The notes beneath the pieces were generated by a model. The model ran no database searches, was not told the DNA's origin, and was given only the letters and a program-made list of their open reading frames with translations. The position numbers and the translations under genes were made by a program. DNA of 64,000 nt from Planctomycetota bacterium (GTDB lineage Bacteria; Planctomycetota; UBA1135): NCBI GenBank assembly GCA_021776795.1, contig JAJFFC010000005.1, positions 62,001-126,000 on the forward strand, written 5' to 3'. Positions 53,644 to 61,335 of this stretch are shown one piece after another. How positions within the stretch are numbered: position 1 is the stretch's first letter; each line of letters opens with the position of its first letter.

Positions 53644-54408
53644 ATGTTTTCCTGGACTGCTTGGCGGCGAAAGCGCCTGCGAGCGCGCCCCTTTCCGCTG
53701 GCGTGGCAGGAAACGTTGGGCTTTTTGCCCGTGCTGCATGGCCTCAGCACCGAGGAACAGCGCAAGTTGCAGGGCTTGATTCATGTCTTCGTCGCGGAGA
53801 AGAGCTTTGAGGGTTGCGGCGGCCTCGAAATGCGCGACAAAATTAAAGTGGTCATTGCCGCGCAAGCTGCTTTATTGATCTTGCACTTGCACCACGATTT
53901 TTATCACCGCGTCAATAGCATCCTGGTGTATCCCAGCACCTTCCGCCACAACATGATGCACCGCCAGGGTGACGGCACCGTCGCCGCGGTCAATCAATCC
54001 CACCTTGGCGAAGCTTGGCCGGGTGGCCCGGTAATCTTGGCTTGGGACTCGGCTTACCAGGGTGGTCGCCGTGCCGATGACGGCCAGAACACCGTCATTC
54101 ATGAGTTCGCGCATAAGCTCGACATGCTCGACGGCACCACCGACGGCATCCCGCCGCTAGCGCAAGACCTCGACCCGCCAAGCTGGCGCACAGACTTCAC
54201 CGCCGCACTAGAAAATCATCAGCGCGCTCTTAAGGCTAAACGTCCCCACCTGATTGATGCCTATGGCGCGACTTCGCCCGCCGAGTTCTTTGCCGTGGCA
54301 AGCGAGAACTTCTTCGAACGCCCGGTGGCTTTGAAACAAGAAGAGCCAGCCTTGTACCAACGCATGGCCGCTTTCTTCCGCCAAGATCCGGCGCGGCGGC
54401 AAGCCTAG
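53644..54408 (+). CDS. mtfA: M90-family metallopeptidase MtfA-like
   Basis: 254 residues. Zinc motif HEFAHKLDMLDG, preceded by VILAWDSAYQG...DGQNTVI, and the downstream SPAEFFAVASENFFERP supplying the further ligand and substrate loop. E. coli MtfA is a peptidase that binds the regulator Mlc; here Mlc is not in the window, so only the protease class is secure. Confidence 0.88.
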   Translation: MFSWTAWRRKRLRARPFPLAWQETLGFLPVLHGLSTEEQRKLQGLIHVFVAEKSFEGCGGLEMRDKIKVVIAAQAALLILHLHHDFYHRVNSILVYPSTFRHNMMHRQGDGTVAAVNQSHLGEAWPGGPVILAWDSAYQGGRRADDGQNTVIHEFAHKLDMLDGTTDGIPPLAQDLDPPSWRTDFTAALENHQRALKAKRPHLIDAYGATSPAEFFAVASENFFERPVALKQEEPALYQRMAAFFRQDPARRQA

Positions 54409-54421
54409 GTGGTGGCGCCGA

Positions 54422-54697
54422 CTAAGGCTTTTGCCACAGGTACCAGCACCAAAAGCCCCAATCCAGGGCGGCCAGTCCGCCGCAAATCCAAAAGCTGATT
54501 TTGCGGATTTTATGCCGAAACACGCCCATCGCGATTAAGCCCCCGGGGGCGCCACCGGCGAGCATCCAGGTCAGGAGAATGCGCTCGGGAGTGCGACGCG
54601 CATGCTTGATGGCGGCGCGCTTATCTCGCGCAAATAGGAGGAAGGCGGCCGCCGAAGCGACCGCCAACCAGATAGCAGTAAAGCTTAAAGGGTTCAA
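54422..54697 (-). CDS. DUF1294 small membrane protein
   Basis: 91 residues with three hydrophobic helices, the loop FARDKRAAIKHARRTPERILL and GGAPGGLIAMGVFRHKIRKISF, which match the DUF1294 pattern. Function unknown. The ATG overlaps the mscS stop (ATGA). Confidence 0.8.
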   Translation of the reverse strand: MNPLSFTAIWLAVASAAAFLLFARDKRAAIKHARRTPERILLTWMLAGGAPGGLIAMGVFRHKIRKISFWICGGLAALDWGFWCWYLWQKP

Positions 54698-55599
54698 CCT
54701 TCGAGCTTGTCCAGGTGAACGTCCATCTGCGGGAATGGAATGCCGATTCCAGCAGCGTCGAGTTCCATCTTGACCAAGCGAGTGGTTTCTTCCATGCAGC
54801 CCCAGTAATCACTGGAGTTACACCACACGCGTATCTTCCAGTCGATGCAGGAATCACCCAAGGAGGCCAAGACCACTTGATGGCCAGGATCCTCGATGCG
54901 GGTGGGAACTGCGGCAGCGGCCTTGTCGAGTACCGCGCGAACGGCATCGAGATCGGCGCCGTAATCGGTACCCACGGCAACTTCCACACGACGCGTAGCG
55001 TGGTGGGAGATGTTCTCAATCGTGCCACCGAAGACCGAACCGTTGGGAACAATGATGCGGCGATTGTCTGGGGTGTCCAGGACCGTGGTGAAGAGATCAA
55101 TCTCAAACACCTTACCCATCACGCCAGCAGCATTGATGACATCGCCCACCTTGAACGGGCGGAAAATCAACAACATGACGCCCGAGGCGAAGTTGCCAAG
55201 AGTTCCTTGCAAGGCCATGCCGATGGCCAAGCCTGCCGCACCAATGAGGACGGCAAAGCTGCTGGTTTCGACTCCGAACATGCCGAGGATGAACAAAATC
55301 CCGACCGCCAGAATGGCCCAGCGCGCCAGTTTGCCGAAGAATCGGGCCAAGGTTTCTTCCATTCCTGCCTTCCGGCAACCGGTACTGGCAATGCGACGTG
55401 CCCAGCTCGCCAAAATCATGGTGGCGAAAATTGCCAGCAAGGCAAGCGCGGCACTGAGCCAGTTGTCTTCTACGATTTCCATCGCGGAATCCATCCAGCC
55501 CGTGAGATCTTCCGTGGTCGGAAGGGGCGGAACCGAACTACTGGTCGCTCCTTCAGCCGGAGCAGGGTCCTGAAAGAGGTGAAAAGAGGGTAAATTCAT
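54694..55599 (-). CDS. mscS: small-conductance mechanosensitive channel MscS family
   Basis: 301 residues from the ATG at 55599. Two to three N-terminal helices; the pore-lining TM3 segment (VLIGAAGLAIGMALQGTLGNFASGV) with small residues, the beta domain (MLLIFRPFKVGDVINAAGVMGKV, RRIIVPNGSVFGGTIENIS) and the alpha/beta C-terminal cage. It releases solutes upon hypo-osmotic shock. The N-terminus before the first helix is longer than in E. coli MscS. Confidence 0.92.
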   Translation of the reverse strand: MNLPSFHLFQDPAPAEGATSSSVPPLPTTEDLTGWMDSAMEIVEDNWLSAALALLAIFATMILASWARRIASTGCRKAGMEETLARFFGKLARWAILAVGILFILGMFGVETSSFAVLIGAAGLAIGMALQGTLGNFASGVMLLIFRPFKVGDVINAAGVMGKVFEIDLFTTVLDTPDNRRIIVPNGSVFGGTIENISHHATRRVEVAVGTDYGADLDAVRAVLDKAAAAVPTRIEDPGHQVVLASLGDSCIDWKIRVWCNSSDYWGCMEETTRLVKMELDAAGIGIPFPQMDVHLDKLEG

Positions 55600-55686
55600 G
55601 ATGGTCTCTGGGGAGAAGGATGCACTCACGATTCTAATTGAGGTGAGAGCCATCCAGCTAAGACCGTCATTCTAGCAACACGCTGT

Positions 55687-55692
55687 TAATCT
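55687..55692 (+). promoter_or_regulatory. putative -10 element of the DUF389 gene
   Basis: TAATCT, 7 bases before the ATG at 55700. The divergent mscS side has TAGAAT about 25 bases before its ATG, so that transcript may carry a short leader. Confidence 0.4.
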
Positions 55693-55699
55693 GTGAGCC

Positions 55700-56734
55700 A
55701 TGGCCCTCCGCCTCGTGCAAGCTACGGTTCCCGATGCCGCCGCCGACAAAGTCGATGCCCTCCTGTCCGAGCATGAGGGATTGAGCTTTCAGCGCCACAA
55801 CCTGCCTGGGCCCGATTCCGAATTCCATTTTTTGCTCGAGGGCGACCAGCTGGATTCGGTGATCGACCCCTTACAACAGGCACTCCAGGGCTACGAGGGG
55901 TTCCGCGCAATCATCCTCCCGGTGGAAACCGTCATCCCCCGCCCTGCCCCCCCTGAAGAAGAAAAGGACGAATCTGAGGAGTCTGGCAAAAAGGAGAAGA
56001 AGGCCGAGGAGGCCAGGCCGAAATGGGCTAACCGCATCGGTCGAGAAGAACTCCTGACGCGATTAGACGAGGCTGCGCGCATGGATCGCGGCTACCTCAT
56101 TATGGTTTTCCTATCGGCGGTGGTGGCGGTGCTTGGCCTCACCTTAGATGACGTCGCCATCCTCATTGGCGCCATGGTCATCGCTCCCCTGCTTGGCCCC
56201 AACATGGCCCTCGCCCTGGCTTCCACGCTTGCCGACGGTAAACTGGCCCGCCGCTGCATGAAGAGCAATCTTTCTGGAGTCGCGCTTGCCTTTGCGGTCG
56301 CCTTATTCATGGGCGTCGTGTTTGACTTGCCCTTAAACACAGACTCCATGCATGCGCGCAGTACTCTCGACCTGTCCGACCTTGCGGTTGCGCTAGCTGC
56401 CGGAGCTGCAGGAGCCATGGCTTACACCAGTGGTAGCGGTGGCGGACTGGTCGGCGTCATGGTGGCTGTTGCTTTGCTTCCCCCTCTTTCCGCCTCCGCC
56501 CTATACGTTGCCGACGGCCAGTGGCAGGCGGCGATTGGCGCGGCACTTCTTCTGACTGGAAACCTAGTGTCCCTCAACCTTGCCGGGATTTTGGTGTTCC
56601 TGTCGCGTGGAATTGCCCCACAACAATGGTGGCTCAAGGAGCGCTCGCGCAAGGTCGCCTCGCGCATGCTCTTTCTTTGGATTGGGCTGTTTCTTGCTCT
56701 CGCCTTCTTTGCCCATCTCGCCAGTCAAAACTAG
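55700..56734 (+). CDS. DUF389-family membrane protein
   Basis: 344 residues. A cytosolic N-terminal ~90 residues, a Glu/Lys-rich linker (about 92-108), then a membrane domain with six or so helices including DDVAILIGAMVIAPLLGPNMALALA and GGGLVGVMVAVALLPPLSASAL, diagnostic for the TIGR00341/TIGR00271 (DUF389) family. Function is unknown. Confidence 0.85.
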   Translation: MALRLVQATVPDAAADKVDALLSEHEGLSFQRHNLPGPDSEFHFLLEGDQLDSVIDPLQQALQGYEGFRAIILPVETVIPRPAPPEEEKDESEESGKKEKKAEEARPKWANRIGREELLTRLDEAARMDRGYLIMVFLSAVVAVLGLTLDDVAILIGAMVIAPLLGPNMALALASTLADGKLARRCMKSNLSGVALAFAVALFMGVVFDLPLNTDSMHARSTLDLSDLAVALAAGAAGAMAYTSGSGGGLVGVMVAVALLPPLSASALYVADGQWQAAIGAALLLTGNLVSLNLAGILVFLSRGIAPQQWWLKERSRKVASRMLFLWIGLFLALAFFAHLASQN

Positions 56735-56809
56735 GCACGGGCGCGTTCTCGCGGATTTTTAACAGAAATTCCTCAAGTAGAGGCTTGGCGCGTGCGCCAA
56801 AAAGGTGTC

Positions 56810-57217
56810 ATGGTCCGCCTCTTCTTATCCTTCCCACTCGCCGCCTTCGCCCTACTCGGCGCGACGGCCTGCTCTTCCGGCCCCACTATACTCACGCACG
56901 ACAATGGCGAAGTCGCCTTGCGTGTGGAGTCTGGTGTGGACGAAGTCGAAGTGGAGAACATGAAGGTGCGCAAGCGCGACGGCCGCGCCACCGCCCAGTT
57001 CCACCTGGTCAACGAGGGCGATGAACTCCGAAGGGTCTTTGTTTCCCTGGAATGGTTCGATTCTGACGGCTTCCTCCTCGATGATTCGATGGAAGTCGAT
57101 CCACGCGAGCGCACCTTCACCCTGCGTGGGGAAAACGCGCGCACCTTGACCTTCTTTAGTCCCGAAGGTGGCTCACCCAGCAAACTACGCTGCGTGATTG
57201 AACACGTCGACCTCTAG
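56810..57217 (+). CDS. YcfL-like (DUF1425) lipoprotein
   Basis: 135 residues from the ATG at 56810, which has AAAGGTG upstream; the track starts at a GTG six codons earlier. Signal peptide ends ALLGATAC, an atypical but acceptable lipobox with Ala at -3. The mature beta sandwich (ENMKVRKRDGRATAQFHLVNEG, VSLEWFDSDGFLL) looks like DUF1425/YcfL. Outer-membrane-associated; role unclear. The end overlaps the DNA glycosylase gene by four bases. Confidence 0.65.
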   Translation: MVRLFLSFPLAAFALLGATACSSGPTILTHDNGEVALRVESGVDEVEVENMKVRKRDGRATAQFHLVNEGDELRRVFVSLEWFDSDGFLLDDSMEVDPRERTFTLRGENARTLTFFSPEGGSPSKLRCVIEHVDL

Positions 57218-57768
57218 ATCGCTAGGCGTTCTCGCCACATCACCAGTTTCTGTTCGCGCGACAATGCGGCATGAGCTGGGGAAGTGCTTGGAAGTGGGAT
57301 CAGAATCGGCAGCGGTTGCGCCATCGGCCAGGTGGGAACGATGTGCTTCTTCCAGGCGGACATGGCCTTGTTGCCATTGAAGGCCACGCGTTGAATGCTC
57401 GGATGCGCGGCAAGGAAGTCCGCTAGTGGATGCGCTTCTTCGCTGGCAACGACAATCCGGCTATCCAAGCTGCCCTCGCGTTGGCACTGGCCGAGGACGT
57501 CCCATAAAGCGACCTTAGCTTTGCCCAGACCCGCAAGTCGTTCGTCATAGGCGGCACTGAGTTCCACCCCCCATAACTGTTCGGCAATCCACCAAAAGGC
57601 ATTGCGCGGATTGGCATAGTATTCCGCCGCCTGTAGAGAGGGAGCGCCGGGCATGGAACCTAGAATCAATAATTGAGCGCCGATTTCCACCACGGGAGGG
57701 AAACCGACGCAAACAGAAATCGCCGAGGACTCAGCGGAAGAAGCGTCCGAGCGCGCCTTGTTTTTCAT
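57214..57768 (-). CDS. DNA-deoxyinosine glycosylase (uracil-DNA glycosylase superfamily)
   Basis: 184 residues from the ATG at 57768. The family-6 HDG signature is LLILGSMPGAPSLQAAEYYANPRNAFWWI, and the late motif is PSTSPAHAALSREQKLVMWRE. This group removes hypoxanthine (and in some cases uracil) from DNA. The gene begins inside the end of msrA, overlapping by 38 bases in another frame. The pairing of a deamination-repair enzyme with a methionine-repair enzyme suggests a shared oxidative/nitrosative stress role, though this is inference. Confidence 0.8.
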   Translation of the reverse strand: MKNKARSDASSAESSAISVCVGFPPVVEIGAQLLILGSMPGAPSLQAAEYYANPRNAFWWIAEQLWGVELSAAYDERLAGLGKAKVALWDVLGQCQREGSLDSRIVVASEEAHPLADFLAAHPSIQRVAFNGNKAMSAWKKHIVPTWPMAQPLPILIPLPSTSPAHAALSREQKLVMWRERLAI

Positions 57769-58336
57769 AATATTGCTGGTGGTACTCTTCCGCGCGAATG
57801 AAGTCGCCAGCCTCTTCGACTCCGGTAGCCACCACTCGATCGGAAGTCTTCTGCAGTTCCGCAATCGAAGCTTCCGCCAACTTACGCTGCTCCTCATTGT
57901 GCACGAAAATGGCAGAACGGTATTGATCACCGATATTTACGCCTTGCCCATTGGCCTGGAAGGGGTTGTGGTTTTCCCAGAACAACTGCAGCAGATGTTC
58001 GTAGCTCACTTGCTTGGGGTCAAAGCGAATATGCACGGCCTCGGCATGTCCGGTAGTGCCGGAGCAAACCATTTCATAGGTCGCGTTCGGCACATCGCCA
58101 CCGATGTAACCCGATTGAGTTTCTAATACGCCCTCGACTTCACGGTAGAGAGCTTCCACACCCCAGAATCAGCCTGCGGCAAAGGTGGCCTCGGCCACAA
58201 CAGCCGTAGGGTCATTGGCAAAATTGGTGGTCGAGGTAGTCATGGTGTTGGATTGTCCGGTGGAACAGGCCGCCGTCAGCAGCAAGACCGGGCTGAGCTT
58301 GCTCCATGCGGCGGAAGAGAATGCGCGAAAGGCCAT
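57731..58336 (-). CDS. msrA: peptide methionine sulfoxide reductase A, lipoprotein selenoprotein, in-frame TGA at 58171-58169
   Basis: The track shows only 57731-58159, beginning MEALYREVEGV. That starts one residue after the catalytic motif of MsrA and has no stop-free extension. Reading the same frame through the TGA gives 201 residues: a signal peptide with an LTAAC lipobox-like end, then EATFAAG-U-FWGVEALYREVEGV. MsrA uses GCFWG with the Cys as nucleophile; here Sec56 takes this place. The rest is intact: YIGGDVPNATYEMVCSGTTGHAEAV, FWENHNPFQANGQG, YRSAIF and YHQQYY. It reduces Met-S-sulfoxide in the periplasm. The only Cys in the rest of the mature chain, besides the lipid Cys, is in VCSGTTG. 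Confidence 0.92.
58130..58153 (-). promoter_or_regulatory. candidate bacterial SECIS element in msrA
   Basis: GCUCUC pairs with GAGGGC (one G-U), then a U/C mismatch, then AC with GU, enclosing the loop CGUGAA. The loop begins 25 bases after the UGA and has G at its second position, both within the described limits for bacterial SECIS. This is a good match for SelB recognition. Confidence 0.6.
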
Positions 58337-58344
58337 AGTGCTTC

Positions 58345-59271
58345 TTAGGATAGCGGAAGGAGGGACTCCAGGGCGGCATCTAGTGTGGGGAGTGCAAAGC
58401 CAAAACCGCTCAGGAGCAGGGCTTCGGGGCGGATTTTCATGCTCTCGAGGACCAATTTGGCCTCTGAGCCGGCAAGTCTGGCGCCAAGCTTGATGCCAAA
58501 GGCGGGTGCGGGCAAGCCAATCGGACGGCGCAGCACTCGGCGCATTTCCGCCATGAAGGCGGCATTGGTCACAGGATGCGGGGTAGCAAGGTTGATTGCC
58601 CCCTGTAAATCCTCATGCTGGTAGGCGTGGACGATGGCGGCACAATAATCTTGCACCGCAATCCAACTCATCCATTGTTTGCCACTGCCGGCGCGGCCAC
58701 CTAAGCCCCATCGCGTGATGCGTTGCAGCACAGGAAGAGCGCCGTCGTTGCCCAACACCACACTGGTGCGCAGGGCAAGACGCCTGGTTTCAGGCAAATC
58801 GCGAGCCATCAACTCCTGCTCCCAAGCAATGCCGATATCGCGAAGCTCCTCTCCCGGGCAAGGTGGTGCCGCTTCGGTTGCCGCCGGGTTCTCGCCCCAA
58901 ACCGGCTCGTAAATGGCGCCAGTAGAAGCATTCATCCACACTCGCGGTGGATTTTCGCAGGCGGCGATGGCTTCGCCCACTGCACGCGTGGTGTCGATGC
59001 GAGAAGACAAAATTTGGCGCAGGTTCTCGGGTGTGTGGCGGCAATTGATGCTCCGGCCAGCAAGGTTGATGACCAAAGCGGCGCCCTCTAAGCGTTTCGC
59101 CCAAGGACCTTGAGCACGACCATCCCAAACTTCATGCGCACAACCGGCAACAGCAGGGGTTGCGTGCCGGCTCACGGTGACGACCTCTAAGCCCGCCCGC
59201 TGCAGGGCCTCGGCCAGATGCGGGCCAAGAAAACCGTTCGCGCCGAAAAGGATTGCCTGTGGAGCCTCCAT
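58345..59271 (-). CDS. TIGR01777-family NAD-dependent epimerase/dehydratase-like protein
   Basis: 308 residues from the ATG at 59271, 6 bases after TACACT; the ATG at 59289 is inside the promoter-like segment. Rossmann fold AILFGANGFLGPHLAEALQRAG and the family's INLAGRSINCRHTPENLRQILSSRIDTT and WEQELMA blocks. The C-terminal DUF1731-like part (FGIKLGARLAGSEAKLVLESMKIRPEALLLSGFGFALP) is conserved. E. coli YfcH is a member; the substrate is unknown. Confidence 0.87.
   Translation of the reverse strand: MEAPQAILFGANGFLGPHLAEALQRAGLEVVTVSRHATPAVAGCAHEVWDGRAQGPWAKRLEGAALVINLAGRSINCRHTPENLRQILSSRIDTTRAVGEAIAACENPPRVWMNASTGAIYEPVWGENPAATEAAPPCPGEELRDIGIAWEQELMARDLPETRRLALRTSVVLGNDGALPVLQRITRWGLGGRAGSGKQWMSWIAVQDYCAAIVHAYQHEDLQGAINLATPHPVTNAAFMAEMRRVLRRPIGLPAPAFGIKLGARLAGSEAKLVLESMKIRPEALLLSGFGFALPTLDAALESLLPLS
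58347..58352 (-). promoter_or_regulatory. putative -10 element of msrA
   Basis: TATCCT, 10 bases before the msrA ATG at 58336, overlapping the end of the TIGR01777 gene. It allows independent transcription of msrA. Confidence 0.35.
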
Positions 59272-59277
59272 AGCAGG

Positions 59278-59308
59278 AGTGTAGGACATCAGATGCTGCC
59301 GCTAAACT
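59278..59308. promoter_or_regulatory. divergent -10 elements (TIGR01777 / DUF2891)
   Basis: TACACT on minus (59283-59278), 6 bases before ATG 59271; TAAACT on plus (59303-59308), 5 bases before ATG 59314. The gap between the two starts is 42 bases. Confidence 0.4.
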
Positions 59309-59313
59309 CCGCT

Positions 59314-60468
59314 ATGCGATTCCTCGTCCTTGCGCTCCTGCTGTGTTCCTGTCAGAACCCAAACCTGCGCCATGACCAATCTCCGTCAACCATGAGCAAC
59401 ACTCTTGCCCTGCGCCCTCTCAGCCCAAAGGAGGTCTCTGCCTTTGCCCGCTTGGCACTAGACGGCATTGAGCGGCCCTTCCCTAATAAGCCCGGGCAGG
59501 TATATGTTGGCCCAGAGTCTGCTGTGGTACCGCAGGACATGCACCCTGTGTTCTATGGATCCTTTGATTGGCACAGCTCGGTACACGGCCATTGGATGTT
59601 GGTGCGCCTCTTACGCCATTACCCCAACAGTCCGGTTGATGCGGAAATCCGCAGCCTGCTCGCACGCCAACTCACGCCGGAGAAACTCGAACAGGAAGCC
59701 GCCTACTTCACCCCGAAGCACAACCAGGGCTTTGAACGCATGTATGGCTGGGCCTGGTTACTACGCTTGGCGCAGGAGCTGGAAATGGGCGCTACCGAGG
59801 ACACGCAAATCGCGGAGTGGCGCGAAGCCATTCGACCATTGGAAATGCGGATTGTGGAGCTCAGTATGAACTACTTGCCGCGATTGAGTTGGCCGATCCG
59901 CACTGGAGTGCACCCGGACAGCGCCTTTGCTTTGGGCATGCTTCTCGACTATGCCGAGGTCGTCGACAACCCAGAACTCGCTGCCTTGGTGCGCTCGCGG
60001 GCGCAAGATTTTTACGGCCAAGATCGCAACTACCGCGGCGCCTACGAACCCTCTGGTGAGGACTTCTTCTCCGCCGGTTGGAATGAAGCTGACCTCATGC
60101 GCAGGGTGCTTTCCCCCGCAGAGTTCCGCCGCTGGCTAGATGGCTTCCTCCCTGGTTTGGCCACGGGGGACGTCGGCAATCTGCTGACACCTGTTGAAGT
60201 CAGTGATCCTACGGATGGCCGCTTGGTTCATCTTGCTGGCCTCGACTTGTCGCGGGCATGGACCATGCTTGGTGTGGCCTCGGCCTTGCAAGAGGATGAT
60301 CCACGCCATGGCCTCTTGCTTGAAGCCGCAGCAGCCCATCGCGAGGCCGGCCTGGCCTATGTCTTCAGTGGCCACTACGAGGGCGAACACTGGCTCGCCA
60401 GCTTTGCGGTATATCTGCTTACGCGGGCTGGTCTCGACGAGGTGGGACCACCAACAGCGGAACGCTAA
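59314..60468 (+). CDS. DUF2891-family lipoprotein
   Basis: 384 residues from the ATG at 59314; the track's start is antisense to the TIGR01777 gene. The signal ends LALLLCSC, a lipobox. The core has FYGSFDWHSSVHGHWMLVRLL, TPKHNQGFERMYGWAWLLRLA and SGEDFFSAGWNEADLMRRVL, typical of DUF2891, an alpha-alpha barrel family of unknown activity. Its 3' end overlaps the convergent universal stress gene by 50 bases. Confidence 0.8.
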   Translation: MRFLVLALLLCSCQNPNLRHDQSPSTMSNTLALRPLSPKEVSAFARLALDGIERPFPNKPGQVYVGPESAVVPQDMHPVFYGSFDWHSSVHGHWMLVRLLRHYPNSPVDAEIRSLLARQLTPEKLEQEAAYFTPKHNQGFERMYGWAWLLRLAQELEMGATEDTQIAEWREAIRPLEMRIVELSMNYLPRLSWPIRTGVHPDSAFALGMLLDYAEVVDNPELAALVRSRAQDFYGQDRNYRGAYEPSGEDFFSAGWNEADLMRRVLSPAEFRRWLDGFLPGLATGDVGNLLTPVEVSDPTDGRLVHLAGLDLSRAWTMLGVASALQEDDPRHGLLLEAAAAHREAGLAYVFSGHYEGEHWLASFAVYLLTRAGLDEVGPPTAER

Positions 60469-60865
60469 GTTTCTTCAATAGCGCTTCGGTGGTGCTACCC
60501 ACCAACCACTGATGCCATTTGCCGTGGCCACGCGTTCCGGCAATGACATAGTCGGCGGCATACTTCTCGGCCATATCCACTAAGGTCGGCACCGTCGGGC
60601 CTTGCACCATGTGGCCTTCAGCCTCCCATCCTTGCTGTTGCAATTCGGCAACCTGGTCAAGAAGCTGCCGATGCTCCTCACGCAGTTCTTTGCTCACGAT
60701 TTCACGCACGGAAGCTGGGCCCGCGCTGTAAGGAATGAAGTCAGGCTCGGGCGCAGCCACGTGCACCAAAATCAATCGATCTGCGGATTTCGCCAAGCCG
60801 CAGGCGGTGGCAACCAAATCTGGCGTGAGTGGAGAAAAGTCTAGTGCGATGAGGTAGTTGGTCAT
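60419..60865 (-). CDS. universal stress protein UspA family
   Basis: 148 residues from the ATG at 60865 (ATGA overlap with the YdbC-like gene). Core: NYLIALDFSPLTPDLVATACGLA, LILVHVAAPEP and the nucleotide-binding end YVIAGTRGHGKWHQWLVGSTTEALLKKLSVPLLVVPP, which contains the G-2x-G-9x-G(S/T) loop of ATP-binding Usp proteins. It is part of a stress operon with hsp20. Confidence 0.87.
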   Translation of the reverse strand: MTNYLIALDFSPLTPDLVATACGLAKSADRLILVHVAAPEPDFIPYSAGPASVREIVSKELREEHRQLLDQVAELQQQGWEAEGHMVQGPTVPTLVDMAEKYAADYVIAGTRGHGKWHQWLVGSTTEALLKKLSVPLLVVPPRRDQPA

Positions 60866-61335
60866 GAGCAGGAAGGCAGCGGGCTTTCGCGCACTTTCAG
60901 CGACCACCCCGACTGAAGTTTCATGCTACGCGCTGGAGCCCCCTGCTTTGGCGAGAACCATGAAAATGTTCGGCGGTTCCGTTCTGGCCGCAGATACTGG
61001 CGCAGGCATTGTGCCGGCAATTGATGCAAATGGACTTCGCTCCGCTGCAGATAGCGGCCCTGATGGCTGGCGACGTAGACTTGGTCATGCAGTCCCTGAG
61101 GTTTCATGAAGGCGTCGTAACTTTCTTGATCTCGCCAAAGGCCAAGGATGATGGCGAGTTGCGGATCCTGTTCGCACCAACCGCCAAGTTGCCCGAGGAA
61201 TCCATCGAGAGTCAATGCCGCACGCCAAGACTCTTGTGCCTCGGCAAAGGCTTGTTCATCGCCGGGGCGAACCCAGCACAGAATTTCTTTCAGGATCATG
61301 AAAAAGAGAGGAGCCCCCTCCAGGCTCCTCTCCAT
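60862..61335 (-). CDS. YdbC-like (DUF4937) protein
   Basis: 157 residues if read from the ATG at 61335, which has GGAGG 7 bases upstream; 145 if from ATG 61299. The domain begins ILKEILCWVRPGDEQAFAEAQESW and continues DGFLGQLGGWCEQDPQLAIILGLWRDQESYDAFM, like B. subtilis YdbC and the ABM-type monooxygenase-like fold. The last ~45 residues are basic and of no known domain. A terminator-like hairpin covers the first 12 codons of the long form, so the start is an open question. It lies between hsp20 and usp. Confidence 0.7.
   Translation of the reverse strand: MERSLEGAPLFFMILKEILCWVRPGDEQAFAEAQESWRAALTLDGFLGQLGGWCEQDPQLAIILGLWRDQESYDAFMKPQGLHDQVYVASHQGRYLQRSEVHLHQLPAQCLRQYLRPERNRRTFSWFSPKQGAPARSMKLQSGWSLKVRESPLPSCS
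61301..61332 (-). terminator. intrinsic-terminator-like hairpin after hsp20
   Basis: Arms 61323-61332 and 61306-61315 are a perfect 10-bp stem with a 7-base loop, followed on the minus strand by five T (61305-61301). It sits between hsp20 and the DUF4937 gene, within the latter's first codons if it starts at 61335. Confidence 0.7.

Noticed and set aside
54715-55593. 292-residue plus-strand ORF opposite mscS
   Set aside because: Antisense shadow of mscS; composition is that of reversed codons with no recognisable domain.
57731-58336. msrA as a pseudogene with a nonsense mutation, or TGA read as a standard amino acid
   Set aside because: The stop falls exactly on the catalytic Cys, the rest is intact, a second gene shows the same pattern, and TGA ends many normal genes here (for example glcD, glcE, the sigma54 activator). 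A reassigned code or random decay fits less well than Sec.
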